From DASVWZ01 sp963708575 (GTDB lineage Bacteria; Acidobacteriota; Terriglobia; Terriglobales; Acidobacteriaceae), in contig CAVPTB010000006.1 in assembly GCA_963708575.1 (NCBI GenBank), forward strand, positions 62,001 to 126,000: DNA of 64,000 bases. Direction: 5' to 3'. The translations under genes and the position numbers were made by a program. Of this stretch, positions 1 through 9,016 are shown piece by piece. The number at the start of each line of letters is the position of its first letter. Within the stretch, counting starts at the first letter, position 1. Under the pieces are notes generated by a model that saw only the letters and a program-made list of their open reading frames with translations, was not told where the DNA came from and did no database searches.

Positions 1-580
1 CGTTGGGGAGAAAGCCGCCTTGGGCGGTGTATTGAGGAGTTACGCGACCGTCGAGCAGCAGGCCTGCCCCGATTATGACGAAGGCGATGATGGTGACGAG
101 CTTGATCATGGCGAACCAGTATTCGAAGCGTCCGTAGTCGCCGACGGTGCGCAAATTAATGAGCAACAAAAATAGTGAAAAGATGACGACCCACGAAACA
201 GCAGGCACGCGGGGAAGCCAGTAAGACATATAGGTTGCGGCGGCCACAAGTTCCGCGCCGATGGAGATCGCGATACCTGCCCAGTATCCGGCGCGAGCGA
301 CGAATCCGGCCCAGGGGTTGAGATAAAGGTCGCCGTAAACGCCGAATGATCCGGCGGCCGGGTGGACGCTGGAAAGTTCGCCCAAAGCCATGGCTACCAT
401 CAAGTTGATGAACGCGGCGAGAAGGAAGCTGAGGATGACGCCGGGCCCGGCGATCTGGAGAGCGGCGGCTGAGCCGAGGAGTAGTCCGGTGCCGATGGAG
501 CCACCGACGGCGACCATCGCCATTTGCCCGGCGCTGAGCTGGTGGCGCAGTCCTTGTTCGGGGGCGTTAGCCTGGGTCAT
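1..580 (-). CDS. Amino acid permease (APC superfamily), 3' end outside window
   Basis: Reading the minus strand from the ATG at 578-580 gives about 193 residues before the window edge, so the C-terminal part is missing. The frame shows a short charged N-terminus, then GGSIGTG at residues 26-32, the glycine-rich unwound helix that binds the substrate carboxylate and amine in the APC fold. Several hydrophobic membrane helices follow, with a conserved-looking GEL and later a YWFAMIK stretch typical of the AAT/GABA-permease branch. Role by family: proton-coupled amino acid uptake across the inner membrane. The substrate cannot be told from this part. It is divergent from the GloVer-repeat gene. 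No good Shine-Dalgarno is visible before the ATG. Confidence 0.8.
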   Translation of the reverse strand, partial: MTQANAPEQGLRHQLSAGQMAMVAVGGSIGTGLLLGSAAALQIAGPGVILSFLLAAFINLMVAMALGELSSVHPAAGSFGVYGDLYLNPWAGFVARAGYWAGIAISIGAELVAAATYMSYWLPRVPAVSWVVIFSLFLLLINLRTVGDYGRFEYWFAMIKLVTIIAFVIIGAGLLLDGRVTPQYTAQGGFLPN

Positions 581-801
581 GAGTATTGGCAAGTTATCAG
601 AAACTCCGAGAGTGCCCAAACTTTCAGAAAGGCAGGCGTATTATTCGTTGTGAAATTCAGGTTTATTTCGGACAGTGTGCAAAGTTGACCAATGCCTCGA
701 GGGTTAATCAGATAGTGTTCTTTGGTCTCGGAGTTTGAAACGTAATCCAGCAGTGATTATTGGAACGCCCGCCTTCGGACCAATCACCACAAGGAGAACA
801 A

Positions 802-2235
802 ATGAGCAGATTGAATTTTCGTGTGAGCGCGTGCGCTCTTTTTGTATTCATGGCAATGACGGCGATTACCCTACCGGCTAAAACCTTTAAGACGCTACAC
901 AGCTTTAACAACACCGATGCCGCCTTGCCCTGGGCAACGCTGGTGCAGGCCAGCGATGGGAATTTCTACGGGACAACGCAGAATGGCGGAAACACGGCCT
1001 GCGACTTGGGCTGCGGCACGATCTTCAGCATCGCGCCAAATGGCAAGGTGACTACGTTTGACTTCGACGGGACAAACGGATCCGGCCCTATGGGGGGATT
1101 AGTCCAAGCATCTAACGGAGACTTTTACGGCGTAACAAGCGGTGGCGGGGCTAGCAATCTGGGAACAGTCTTCAAGTTCAGCCCAAAGGGCGGAATAGCC
1201 GTGATGTACAGCTTCAGCGTAAACACGGGCTACGGTCCACTGGGGGGCCTGGTCCTGGCGAGCGACGGGAATTTCTATGGGACAGCTTCGAGTGGCGGCC
1301 CGCCGGCCGGCCAGTGTACGCCGACTGGCTGTGGCACGATCTTTAAGATCACCCCGAAAGGCACCTATACGACGATCCACAACTTTAACGGCTTACCGGA
1401 CGGCGGCGACCCCCTCGCAGCGATGATCCAAGCGCCGGATGGGAAGTTATACGGGACAGCCTCGGCGCTGGGAAACGCGGGTAGTTACGGGACGGTTTTT
1501 ACCATCACGCTGAAAGGAAAATATACCGTGATCCACCAGTTCGACGATACCGACGGAGCTTACCCGTTTGGCGGGCTGATCCTGGGCACAGATGGGAACT
1601 TTTACGGTCAAACGGATCTCGGAGGAGCCTCCGATTATGGCGCATTTGGCACGGTTTACAAGATGACGCCAAGCGGCAAGGTGACGACATTGCATAGCTT
1701 CGAACAAACGGATGGTGACAACCCGATCTCAAACCTAGTTCAGGGCACTGACGGGAATTTCTATGGCACAGCGTCCTATGGAGGAAAGTACCCCAATTTC
1801 GGCACCGTCTTCAAAATCACCCCAACTGGCAAGTTTACGACGCTACACAACTTTGACAGCACCCATGGATCTTATCCCTACGCGGGGCTGGTTCAGAGCA
1901 CGAATGGGACATTCTACGGGGCAACCTACGCTGGCGGCTCCGGCACTGCCTGTCCGTATGGCTGTGGCACGGTCTTCAGCCTTTCCATGGGGATGGGGCC
2001 GTTTGTGGAAACGGTGCCTAGCTTTGGCAAGCTTGGTGCGGCCGTCAGGATCCTCGGGACCGATCTGACAGGTGCGACCAGCGTTACCTTCAACGGCAAG
2101 GCGGCGGCGTTCAAGGTTATATCGAAATCAGAAATCAAAACTAATGTGCCATCCGGGGCGACGACCGGCACGGTCAAGGTTAAGACGGCTAAAAACGTAC
2201 TCAAGAGCAATGTGGTTTTCCAAATAACCAAGTAG
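802..2235 (+). CDS. Secreted GloVer-repeat protein with C-terminal IPT/TIG-like domain
   Basis: 477 residues from the ATG at 802, which follows AAGGAG by a normal gap. An upstream in-frame start at 760 would bury the signal peptide, so 802 is preferred. Residues 1-26 are a signal peptide (basic start, hydrophobic core, cleavage near LPAKT). The body is about eight repeats of roughly 50 residues, each with LHSF/LYSF, GLVQASDGNFYGTT, then GTVFKITPxGKxT. This is the pattern of the GloVer tandem repeat, thought to form a beta-propeller. The last 80 residues resemble an IPT/TIG Ig-like fold (KLGAAVRILGTDLTGATSVTFNG). Exported, probably surface or extracellular; no enzymatic motif is seen. Function unknown. 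Confidence 0.8.
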   Translation: MSRLNFRVSACALFVFMAMTAITLPAKTFKTLHSFNNTDAALPWATLVQASDGNFYGTTQNGGNTACDLGCGTIFSIAPNGKVTTFDFDGTNGSGPMGGLVQASNGDFYGVTSGGGASNLGTVFKFSPKGGIAVMYSFSVNTGYGPLGGLVLASDGNFYGTASSGGPPAGQCTPTGCGTIFKITPKGTYTTIHNFNGLPDGGDPLAAMIQAPDGKLYGTASALGNAGSYGTVFTITLKGKYTVIHQFDDTDGAYPFGGLILGTDGNFYGQTDLGGASDYGAFGTVYKMTPSGKVTTLHSFEQTDGDNPISNLVQGTDGNFYGTASYGGKYPNFGTVFKITPTGKFTTLHNFDSTHGSYPYAGLVQSTNGTFYGATYAGGSGTACPYGCGTVFSLSMGMGPFVETVPSFGKLGAAVRILGTDLTGATSVTFNGKAAAFKVISKSEIKTNVPSGATTGTVKVKTAKNVLKSNVVFQITK

Positions 2236-2260
2236 CAATCCGCGTGGCCTTACGGATGGG

Positions 2261-2290
2261 AAGCCGCCCTTTTTTGGGCGGTTTTTCTTT
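2261..2290 (+). terminator. Intrinsic terminator after GloVer-repeat gene
   Basis: A 6-bp GC stem (CCGCCC at 2264-2269, GGGCGG at 2276-2281) extended by a wobble and two A-T pairs, with a six-T loop and a T-rich tail. It starts 25 bases after the stop codon. Confidence 0.85.
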
Positions 2291-2438
2291 ATGTTCCACC
2301 CCTGCCGGTCAGAGTCTAGGGGATACCCTGTCCCGCGGCCGATGACCATCGTAACCGGGGCCGGGCTTACTTCATTGCTGGTCATAGAACGCATCTCCTA
2401 GAATTTGAGTGGGTTACTCCGCGCGTATCCCCCTGACT

Positions 2439-5027
2439 ATGGCTGACGTTAACAAGCGAACCGACCGGGCTGAACTGGCAAAGCGGGTAGAGCGCGCCGA
2501 AAAGCTGCTGCAAAAAGGAAAGCCCGCAGAAGCTCTCGAAGAATATCTGCAAGTGCTGGCAGTCGATCCGGAGAACGAAACTGTCTGCCAGATGGCGGCC
2601 GACCTGAGCCTTTCGTTGCAACAGATTCCGCAGGCGGTCAAGCTGCTGAGTTCGATGTTCGAACGGCAAGTACAGGCTGGAGATGGCACGCGCGCCAGTC
2701 TGACTTATAAAAAGATGGCACGGTTCGTGAATCCCACCTGGGACCAGAAAGTCCGTTTCGGACAACTTCTGGAGAAAACGAACCGCAAGCTGGCCCTGGA
2801 AACTTACGAAAACGCCTTTCAGGAATTGACCAAACAAGGGCGGAAACAGGACGCGATGGCGGTGCTGCAGCGAATCCTGGCGCTGGATTCAAGTGAAAAG
2901 AATTATCTGCGGCTGGGCGAACTGTCTTCAGATTTGGGAGACGGTCGAGCGGCGGCGGCGGCCTTTTTGAAAGTGGCCGAACTAGCGCCGTTGTCGGGAG
3001 GCAATCCGGCAGCGTGGATCGAACGAGCTTACTCGGAGAATCCAGCGGATGCGGAGATTGCGCTGGCCTATAGCGCGAATCTGCTGGACCAAGGGCAAAT
3101 CGGCGCCGCGATCTTTGTTCTCGAGCAGCAGGTGAATGCGGGAGGCGCTTCGGAGCAACTGCGCGAGACCTATGCGAAAGCTTTGCTGGGAGCAAATCGT
3201 CTGACGGATGCCGAACCCGTGATCTGGACTCTGTTTGAGGAGAATCCGGGGCGTCTCACGGACATTACCAACCTGTTGGGGATGTACATCGACGCGCAAC
3301 AAGATGAAGATTCGGTGGCGCTGGCGCGCAAGCTGGAGCAGTTTCAGAGACGTCGCGGGGATCGCCGGTCGTTTCTGGCGATGATGCAGGAGATTCTGGG
3401 AAAGCATCGCGCATCGGCGGAGATGCTCGAATTCATGAGCGAGCAGTTCAATGCTTCGAATCGCGAGGCGGATTATTGCCAGACTTTGCTGAAGCTGTTC
3501 GATTTGCATTTCGCGACGGGAAATTTTGCGAAAGCCGCGGACAGCCTGGACCGGGCTGCAGAAGTGGACGCCTACGAGCCCGGACACAGTAAGCGTCTGG
3601 AGAGTTTGCGGGGGAAGATCGACGAGAATCGCTTCAAGGTGATTTCGTCGCGATTCTCGAGCATGGCGGACTCGACCAACACTCCGGTGCGCAATGCCGA
3701 GACGATGTTAGGAGCGGCGGCGCTGCAGGACCTGATGTTGCAGGCCGAGATCCTGGTGCAGTACGGGATGCGCGGCAAGGCTCTCGAGCGGTTACAGCGA
3801 ATCCAGGAGTTGTTTCCGCACGAAGAAGACCGCAATCCGGCATTGCAACAACTGTATTCGAGTGCAGGTCTGTTTCCGCAGTACACGGATTCTCCGGCGG
3901 CGGCGATACCAGCGGCCCCCGCGGCGGTTGCACCGGTTGCTCCTGCCGCGTCCGCAGCTGCCGCGGCGCCTGCGCAGTCTTCAGCGTCGGATGTCAGCAG
4001 TTTTACCAAGGTAGCGGAAATTACCCGCAAACTCTATCGGCAGAATAATGCCGACGCGGTGATGGCTACGGCGGCGAATGAGATCGCCGGGCAATGGAAA
4101 GTGACACGTTGCGTGGTGGCGATGCGCAAGCCGGGTTTGCACAGCACGAGCGTGAAGCAGTTCAGTGCTGAAGGCTATAAGCCGGCGGAGGCTGCGGCTC
4201 TTGAGAACATCATCACCACAGTTCACGACCTGGCGATGGCTCAGGGAACACTGATGGTCGGGGATACGCAGGCGGCTCCAGAACTAAAGGCGGTCGGGGG
4301 ACTGCTGGGACAAATATCGGGATTTTCTTTGCTGGCCCTGCCCATGACCGATGGCGCGGAACATGTTGGAGTGCTGGTGCTCATGCAGAACACGGCGCGG
4401 TCGTGGGGTCCAAACGATGTGATGGTGTTAAAGACCATCAGCGATCAGATTGTGATTGCGTTGAACAATGCCGGGTTGCGGCGGCTGGTGAAGAATCTGT
4501 CGGTGACGGACGAGCGTTCGGGATTGCTGAAACGGGCGTCTTATATCGATCTGTTGATGGCGGAGACGAAACGAAATTTGCAGCAGAGCACTCCGCTGAC
4601 CGTGATGCTGGTGCAGTTCGGAGAGAAAGCTGGACTGCTGAAGGAGTTAGGCGAGAGCGGGTTGGAATCGGTGATGCAGAAGATAGGACAACTGTTCTCG
4701 GCGAATATCCGGCAGAACGATTTGGCATTCCGGTACGAAACGAGCACTATCGCGATTGTGTTAAGCGAGACCGCGGAAAAAGAAGGCGTGATGGCGGCGG
4801 AGAAGTTGCAGAAATTGTTGGCACAGATGAAGCTTCCAGAGCGCGAGGATTCTCCGAAATTTAATGCGGGGCTGGCGCAGGCGGTGCTGAAGGCGGAATT
4901 CGACCCGGTGGACATCGTGACGGAAGTGGTGAACCGAGCAGAACAGGCTCTGCATGTTTCGTCAGGACAAGGTGCGGGGAAGATTGTGGGATTGCCAGCG
5001 GCGGTGGCAGCCGCGGCTGGGGCTTGA
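2439..5027 (+). CDS. TPR / GAF / degenerate GGDEF protein
   Basis: 862 residues from the ATG at 2439 (MADVNKRT); the frame also opens at 2409, but that start has no better support. Residues about 15-480 are helical repeats of TPR type (for example KLLQKGKPAEALEEYLQVLA). Residues about 484-514 are an Ala/Pro linker. Residues about 527-680 look like a GAF sensor domain. Residues about 684-855 match a diguanylate cyclase fold: SVTDERSGLLKR stands where DxLTGLxNR is expected, and DLAFRYETSTIAIVL stands where the R-Y-GGDEF strand belongs. The GG(D/E)EF signature itself is lost (YETST), so no cyclase activity is expected; it may act as a GTP or c-di-GMP-independent receiver or scaffold. No signal peptide, so cytoplasmic. 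Single gene, no operon partner. Confidence 0.75.
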   Translation: MADVNKRTDRAELAKRVERAEKLLQKGKPAEALEEYLQVLAVDPENETVCQMAADLSLSLQQIPQAVKLLSSMFERQVQAGDGTRASLTYKKMARFVNPTWDQKVRFGQLLEKTNRKLALETYENAFQELTKQGRKQDAMAVLQRILALDSSEKNYLRLGELSSDLGDGRAAAAAFLKVAELAPLSGGNPAAWIERAYSENPADAEIALAYSANLLDQGQIGAAIFVLEQQVNAGGASEQLRETYAKALLGANRLTDAEPVIWTLFEENPGRLTDITNLLGMYIDAQQDEDSVALARKLEQFQRRRGDRRSFLAMMQEILGKHRASAEMLEFMSEQFNASNREADYCQTLLKLFDLHFATGNFAKAADSLDRAAEVDAYEPGHSKRLESLRGKIDENRFKVISSRFSSMADSTNTPVRNAETMLGAAALQDLMLQAEILVQYGMRGKALERLQRIQELFPHEEDRNPALQQLYSSAGLFPQYTDSPAAAIPAAPAAVAPVAPAASAAAAAPAQSSASDVSSFTKVAEITRKLYRQNNADAVMATAANEIAGQWKVTRCVVAMRKPGLHSTSVKQFSAEGYKPAEAAALENIITTVHDLAMAQGTLMVGDTQAAPELKAVGGLLGQISGFSLLALPMTDGAEHVGVLVLMQNTARSWGPNDVMVLKTISDQIVIALNNAGLRRLVKNLSVTDERSGLLKRASYIDLLMAETKRNLQQSTPLTVMLVQFGEKAGLLKELGESGLESVMQKIGQLFSANIRQNDLAFRYETSTIAIVLSETAEKEGVMAAEKLQKLLAQMKLPEREDSPKFNAGLAQAVLKAEFDPVDIVTEVVNRAEQALHVSSGQGAGKIVGLPAAVAAAAGA

Positions 5028-5215
5028 GTTCTGGTGTAGATACGGCTTCTCTATTCACCGCCGAGAAGGGTCGACGAACGATTAACCGCAAAGTGTGCAA
5101 AGAAGTGCCGCTAAGGACGCTAAGACAAGCGTCTTTTTTGCTTTTAGGGAGAAAGGTTTCACGAAGCTTCGCTGAGAAGAGGCTTGGTTTTGTTCCACTG
5201 GTTCTGCTTGGGCGG
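5028..5215. repeat. Spacer with CTAAGGACGCTAAGAC-type words and a weak hairpin
   Basis: The spacer after the TPR/GAF gene has imperfect short tandem words (GCAAAGTG/TGCAAAG, GCTAAGGACGCTAAGAC at 5109-5126). A 5-bp stem AAGAC-AAGC-GTCTT at 5122-5135 runs into TTTT and could be a weak terminator. The same word family recurs near 6534, 9825 and 59897. Confidence 0.4.
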
Positions 5216-5245
5216 TTGCTGCTTTTTTAATCCCACTGCTACACT
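5216..5245 (+). promoter_or_regulatory. Candidate sigma-70 promoter for the thiolase cluster
   Basis: TTGCTG at 5216-5221, an 18-base gap, then TACACT at 5240-5245, 63 bases before the thiolase ATG. Matches the consensus in 4 of 6 positions in each box. Seen by eye only. Confidence 0.35.
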
Positions 5246-5307
5246 GAGAAGTTTGGTTCGGTCGTCTGAACATTTCTTATCTTGAGACTTCATATAGTTA
5301 GGAATCC

Positions 5308-6507
5308 ATGTTGAAACCAGGTGATATTGCAATCGTAAACGGGGCGCGCACGCCTTTTGGGCGCTACTGCGGGAAATTGAAAGACTTCACGGCGCAGGAA
5401 TTGGGGGCGATCGCGGCCAAGGCAGCATTGGAACGGGCGGGGGTCGATCCGAAAGAGGTCGACCACGCGGTGTTTGGCAATGCTCAACAGACTTCGGGTG
5501 ACGCACTCTACGGGGCTCGGCATGTGGGTCTGCGAGCGGGGCTTCCTATCGAGACGCCGGCGTTGACGGTGAACCGGTTGTGCGGATCGGGGATGCAGTC
5601 GATCGTCAACGCAGCCCAGATGATTCAGCTTGGTGAAGCGAATGTCGTGGTGGCTGGCGGGATGGAGGCGATGTCGCAAGCGCCGTTTGTGATTCGCGGA
5701 CGCGACGGTTTTACTTTGTCTCCGGGCGGCAAGCTGGAAGATTCGCTGATGGTGGCCTTGCTCGATAGCTATTGCGGGCTTTACATGGCGAACACGGCCG
5801 AGCTTTACGGGGAACAGCAAGGAATCAACCGGCAGGCTCAGGATGAGTTTTCGTTGCGGTCGCAGCAACTGGCGGACGCAGCGTATCAGGCAGGGCGAAT
5901 CCAGGAAGAGTTAGTTCCGGTGCCGTTGCGAGATCGCAAGGGCGAGCCGAGCGGGGAGTCCTTGACGGAGGATGATCATCGGCGTCCGCAGACCACGATG
6001 GAAGGGTTAGCGAAGCTGAAACCGGCGTTTGGGAAAAGCGGGACGGTGACGGCGGGCAATGCCAGCGGCATTGTGGATGGCGGAGCGGCGGTGGTGATGA
6101 CGTCTTTGGAAGAAGCCACCAAGCGTGGGCTGACGCCGATGGGTCGGCTAGTGAGTTGGGGAATTGCGGGAGTGGATCCGAAGGTGATGGGGCGGGGGCC
6201 GGTTCCGGCGACCAAAATCGCACTGCAGAAAGCTGGATTGACTCTGGATTACATCGATCTGATTGAAGTGAACGAGGCGTTCGCGGCGCAGTATCTAGCC
6301 GTTGAGAAAGAACTTGGGCTGGACCGCGAGAAGGTGAATGTGAACGGCGGCGCGATTGCGTTGGGGCACCCGCTGGGAGCTACCGGGACCCGGCTCGTCA
6401 TAACTTTGCTGCATGAGTTGCGGCGGCGGAAGAAGAAGTATGGGTTGGCGACGGCTTGCATCGGCGGCGGGCAGGGGATTGCGATGATTGTCGAAAGTCT
6501 GAACTAG
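5308..6507 (+). CDS. Acetyl-CoA C-acyltransferase (thiolase)
   Basis: 399 residues, the full length of type II thiolases. It condenses two acyl-CoA units or cleaves 3-ketoacyl-CoA in the cytoplasm. The catalytic set is intact: Cys92 in NRLCGSGMQ (nucleophile), His354 in GGAIALGHPLGATG, and Cys384 in ACIGGGQG. The N-terminus has the family's VNGARTPFG. It leads a same-strand cluster with 3-hydroxyacyl-CoA dehydrogenase, an M20 hydrolase and a crotonase, which fits acetoacetyl-CoA/3-hydroxybutyryl-CoA metabolism or beta-oxidation. Whether it works mainly in synthesis or degradation cannot be read from sequence. Confidence 0.92.
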   Translation: MLKPGDIAIVNGARTPFGRYCGKLKDFTAQELGAIAAKAALERAGVDPKEVDHAVFGNAQQTSGDALYGARHVGLRAGLPIETPALTVNRLCGSGMQSIVNAAQMIQLGEANVVVAGGMEAMSQAPFVIRGRDGFTLSPGGKLEDSLMVALLDSYCGLYMANTAELYGEQQGINRQAQDEFSLRSQQLADAAYQAGRIQEELVPVPLRDRKGEPSGESLTEDDHRRPQTTMEGLAKLKPAFGKSGTVTAGNASGIVDGGAAVVMTSLEEATKRGLTPMGRLVSWGIAGVDPKVMGRGPVPATKIALQKAGLTLDYIDLIEVNEAFAAQYLAVEKELGLDREKVNVNGGAIALGHPLGATGTRLVITLLHELRRRKKKYGLATACIGGGQGIAMIVESLN

Positions 6508-6533
6508 GGCGGCGAAAATGCCACCGAGCCCGA

Positions 6534-6600
6534 GGTTTCACGAAGGGTCGCTAAGGAAAAGCACAACCACCGCCCAGAGGGAACTCAGGGTTCACCAGGG
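6534..6600. repeat. Intergenic GAAGG/TAAGG/AGAGG word region
   Basis: Between thiolase and dehydrogenase. Contains CACGAAGGGTCGCTAAGGAA, then CAGAGGGAACTCAGGGTTCACCAGGG, a loose 10-11 base periodicity. Related to words at 9825-9861 and 59897-59925. No coding potential seen. Confidence 0.4.
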
Positions 6601-6632
6601 AATTTTCATTCGGATATTAACAAAGGACGGCA

Positions 6633-7511
6633 ATGAATATTAAGAAGGTTGGAGTTTTGGGTTGTGGGTTGATGGGATCGGGGATTGCTCAAGTTTCCGC
6701 AACGGCGGGATTGGACGTCACGGTGCTTGAGGTTGAGCAGAAGTATCTCGATAAGGGCTTTGCGGGGATTGAGAAATCTCTGGCCAAGTTCGCGGAGAAA
6801 GGCACGATCAAGGAGACGCCAGAGGCGATTCGGGCTCGGCTTAAGGGTACAACCAATAGACAGGATCTGGCGGATTGCGACATCGTCATCGAGGCGATCA
6901 TCGAGAACGTCGCGCAGAAGAAAGAGATGTATGGATCACTCGATGGAATCGTAAAGAAAGACGCGATTTTTGCTTCGAATACTTCCTCGATTTCCGTGAC
7001 AGAGCTTTTAACTTCGACCAAGCGTCCAGAGCGGTTCATCGGGTTGCACTTCTTCAATCCTGTGCCGCTGATGAAACTGGTAGAGGTCGTTCGTACCATA
7101 GCGACTGCCGATGACGTGTATGACTCGGCTTACGAGTTCGCCAGGAAACTGGGCAAGGTTCCGGTGCGGACCAGCGACAAGACGGGATTCATCGTGAACC
7201 GGCTGCTGGTGCCTTACCTGCTGGATGCGATCCGAGCTTACGAAGAAGGCGTGGGATCGATTGAAGATATCGATACGTCAATGAAGTTGGGATGCGGGTA
7301 TCCGATGGGACCGTTTACGTTACTGGATTTCGTGGGGCTGGATACGACTTACTACATTACGCACGTGATGTATGACGAGTTCAAGGAGCGGCGATTCGCT
7401 TCGCCTCCGTTGCTGAAGCGGCTGGTGATGGCGGGGTGGTATGGGCGGAAGTCGGGTCGAGGGTTCTATGACTATTCGGACCCGGCGAACCCGAAAGCGC
7501 AGAAGCTTTAG
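6633..7511 (+). CDS. 3-hydroxybutyryl-CoA dehydrogenase
   Basis: 292 residues. An N-terminal Rossmann fold with GCGLMGSGIA at residues 9-18 binds NAD(H). The catalytic His lies in GLHFFNPVPLMKLVEVV, and the helical C-terminal domain holds the KLGCGYPMGPF motif. It interconverts 3-hydroxyacyl-CoA and 3-ketoacyl-CoA. The length equals single-domain Hbd/PaaH enzymes rather than the large FadB fusion. Neighbours are thiolase upstream and crotonase downstream. AAAGGACGG precedes the ATG. hbd or paaH would both be reasonable names. Confidence 0.92.
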   Translation: MNIKKVGVLGCGLMGSGIAQVSATAGLDVTVLEVEQKYLDKGFAGIEKSLAKFAEKGTIKETPEAIRARLKGTTNRQDLADCDIVIEAIIENVAQKKEMYGSLDGIVKKDAIFASNTSSISVTELLTSTKRPERFIGLHFFNPVPLMKLVEVVRTIATADDVYDSAYEFARKLGKVPVRTSDKTGFIVNRLLVPYLLDAIRAYEEGVGSIEDIDTSMKLGCGYPMGPFTLLDFVGLDTTYYITHVMYDEFKERRFASPPLLKRLVMAGWYGRKSGRGFYDYSDPANPKAQKL

Positions 7512-7528
7512 GGTTACCAGGCAGCAGC

Positions 7529-7575
7529 AGATTCCTCGCTCGTCTCGGTGCCGCTTCGCGCTGTTTGCGGACGGC
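7529..7575. repeat. ATTCCTCGCTC...GGAAT intergenic word, extended copy
   Basis: The spacer after the dehydrogenase holds ATTCCTCGCTCGTCTCGGTG, followed later by CGGCTCGGAATGGC. The shorter copy at 24773-24797 has the same ATTCC...GGAAT ends. Looks like a small dispersed hairpin family. Confidence 0.35.
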
Positions 7576-7620
7576 TCGGAATGGCCAAGTGAACAGGTAA
7601 GAATTCTGGACGACGGAGGA

Positions 7621-8961
7621 ATGCGCATTCGACATCTTGCGAAATTGACGGTCGGAGGCTTACTTGGTCTGCTTTTCCTTTCGAGCGCAGTTCTCTTTGC
7701 TCAAAACAAACCTGCGGCTTGGGTGCCAACGGTGGAACAGGTGAACGCGGTTTATCCGGAGATTGAGGCGTTTTATTTTGATCTGCACCGGAATCCCGAA
7801 CTCTCACTTCACGAGCGGCAGACGTCAGCGAAGTTAGCGGCAAAAGCGAAAGCGCTGGGTTACGAAGTGACCACCGGCGTAGGGGGAACCGGAGTGGTTG
7901 CGATTTTGCGCAACGGCAAGGGTCCGACGGTGCTTTATCGCACCGATATGGATGCGTTGCCTGTGGAAGAAAAGACCAATCTGCCTTACGCGAGCCACGT
8001 GGTGTTCAAGAACGACGCCGGTGTGGCCGTTCCGGTGATGCACGCGTGCGGGCACGACATTCACATGGCGAGTTGGGTGGGAACCGCGAAGCTGATGGCA
8101 GAGAATCGCCAGCAATGGCATGGAACGCTGGTGATGATTGGGCAGCCGGCGGAGGAGACGGTGCAGGGGGCGTCGGCGATGTTGAAGGACGGATTGCTGA
8201 CGCGCTTTCCGAAGCCGGATTTCGCAGTGGCGGTCCACGATGAGTCGGTTCTGCCCGCGGGACAAATCGGTTACACATCGGGATATGCGATGGCCGCGGT
8301 AGATTCGGTGGAGATCACGATATTCGGACGGGGCGGTCACGGGGCGCAGCCACAGAATACGGTCGATCCAATTGTGATCGGGGCGCGCACCGTGCTGGCG
8401 TTGCAAACGATCGTTTCGCGGGAGAACGATCCGCTTGATCCGGCAGTCATTACGGTCGGTTCCTTTCAGGGCGGCACGAAGAGCAACATCATTCCGGATG
8501 AGGTGAAGCTGCAGATTACGGTGCGTTCGTACAAGCCGGAGGTGCGAAAACATTTGCTGGCGTCGATCCAGCGAATTGCGAAGGCCGAGGCGGAGGCAGG
8601 GGGGGCGCCGCGCGAACCGCTGGTGAAAGTTACGACCGGGACAAACGCGACTTACAATGATCCTGCGCTCACCAAGCGGGTGGTGACGACGCTGAGCGGG
8701 GCAATAGGAGCGTCGAGCGTGGTGGAGATTCCGCCGAAGATGGTGTCGGAAGACTTCTCTGAGTTTGGGCAGGCGGGGATTCCTTCTACGATATTTTTTA
8801 TTGGGGCCGTTGAGCCTGGCAAGTTCGCGGAAGCACAGAAATCGGGGGCGGTTTTGCCGGGTCTGCATTCGTCATTGTGGGCTCCCGATTACCAGCCGAC
8901 CTTGAAGACTGCAGTGCGGGCGGAGACGGCAGTGCTGGTGGATTTGCTGCAGCCGCAGTGA
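7621..8961 (+). CDS. Secreted M20 family amidohydrolase (M20D type)
   Basis: 446 residues from the ATG at 7621. The frame is open back to 7441, but only this start gives a clean signal peptide (MRIRHLAK, hydrophobic core, cleavage near LFAQ), and GGAGGA abuts it, closer than usual. Metal-site and catalytic motifs of M20D enzymes are present: MHACGHDIHMA, GQPAEETVQGA, the VHDES histidine and SEDFSEF near the end. The family hydrolyses N-acyl amino acids, hippurate or indole conjugates using two metal ions. Export suggests a periplasmic substrate. It sits inside the acyl-CoA cluster, so freed amino or acyl parts could feed the pathway, but this link is inference. Confidence 0.88.
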   Translation: MRIRHLAKLTVGGLLGLLFLSSAVLFAQNKPAAWVPTVEQVNAVYPEIEAFYFDLHRNPELSLHERQTSAKLAAKAKALGYEVTTGVGGTGVVAILRNGKGPTVLYRTDMDALPVEEKTNLPYASHVVFKNDAGVAVPVMHACGHDIHMASWVGTAKLMAENRQQWHGTLVMIGQPAEETVQGASAMLKDGLLTRFPKPDFAVAVHDESVLPAGQIGYTSGYAMAAVDSVEITIFGRGGHGAQPQNTVDPIVIGARTVLALQTIVSRENDPLDPAVITVGSFQGGTKSNIIPDEVKLQITVRSYKPEVRKHLLASIQRIAKAEAEAGGAPREPLVKVTTGTNATYNDPALTKRVVTTLSGAIGASSVVEIPPKMVSEDFSEFGQAGIPSTIFFIGAVEPGKFAEAQKSGAVLPGLHSSLWAPDYQPTLKTAVRAETAVLVDLLQPQ

Positions 8962-9016
8962 GATCTGACAACGGAGACACGGACAGGGCCGAGTTGATTT
9001 GAAATGGATTGAACTT

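Noticed and set aside
7834..8868. Minus-strand open frame of 344 codons
   Set aside because: Antisense to the M20 hydrolase with full motifs on the plus strand; no protein family features.
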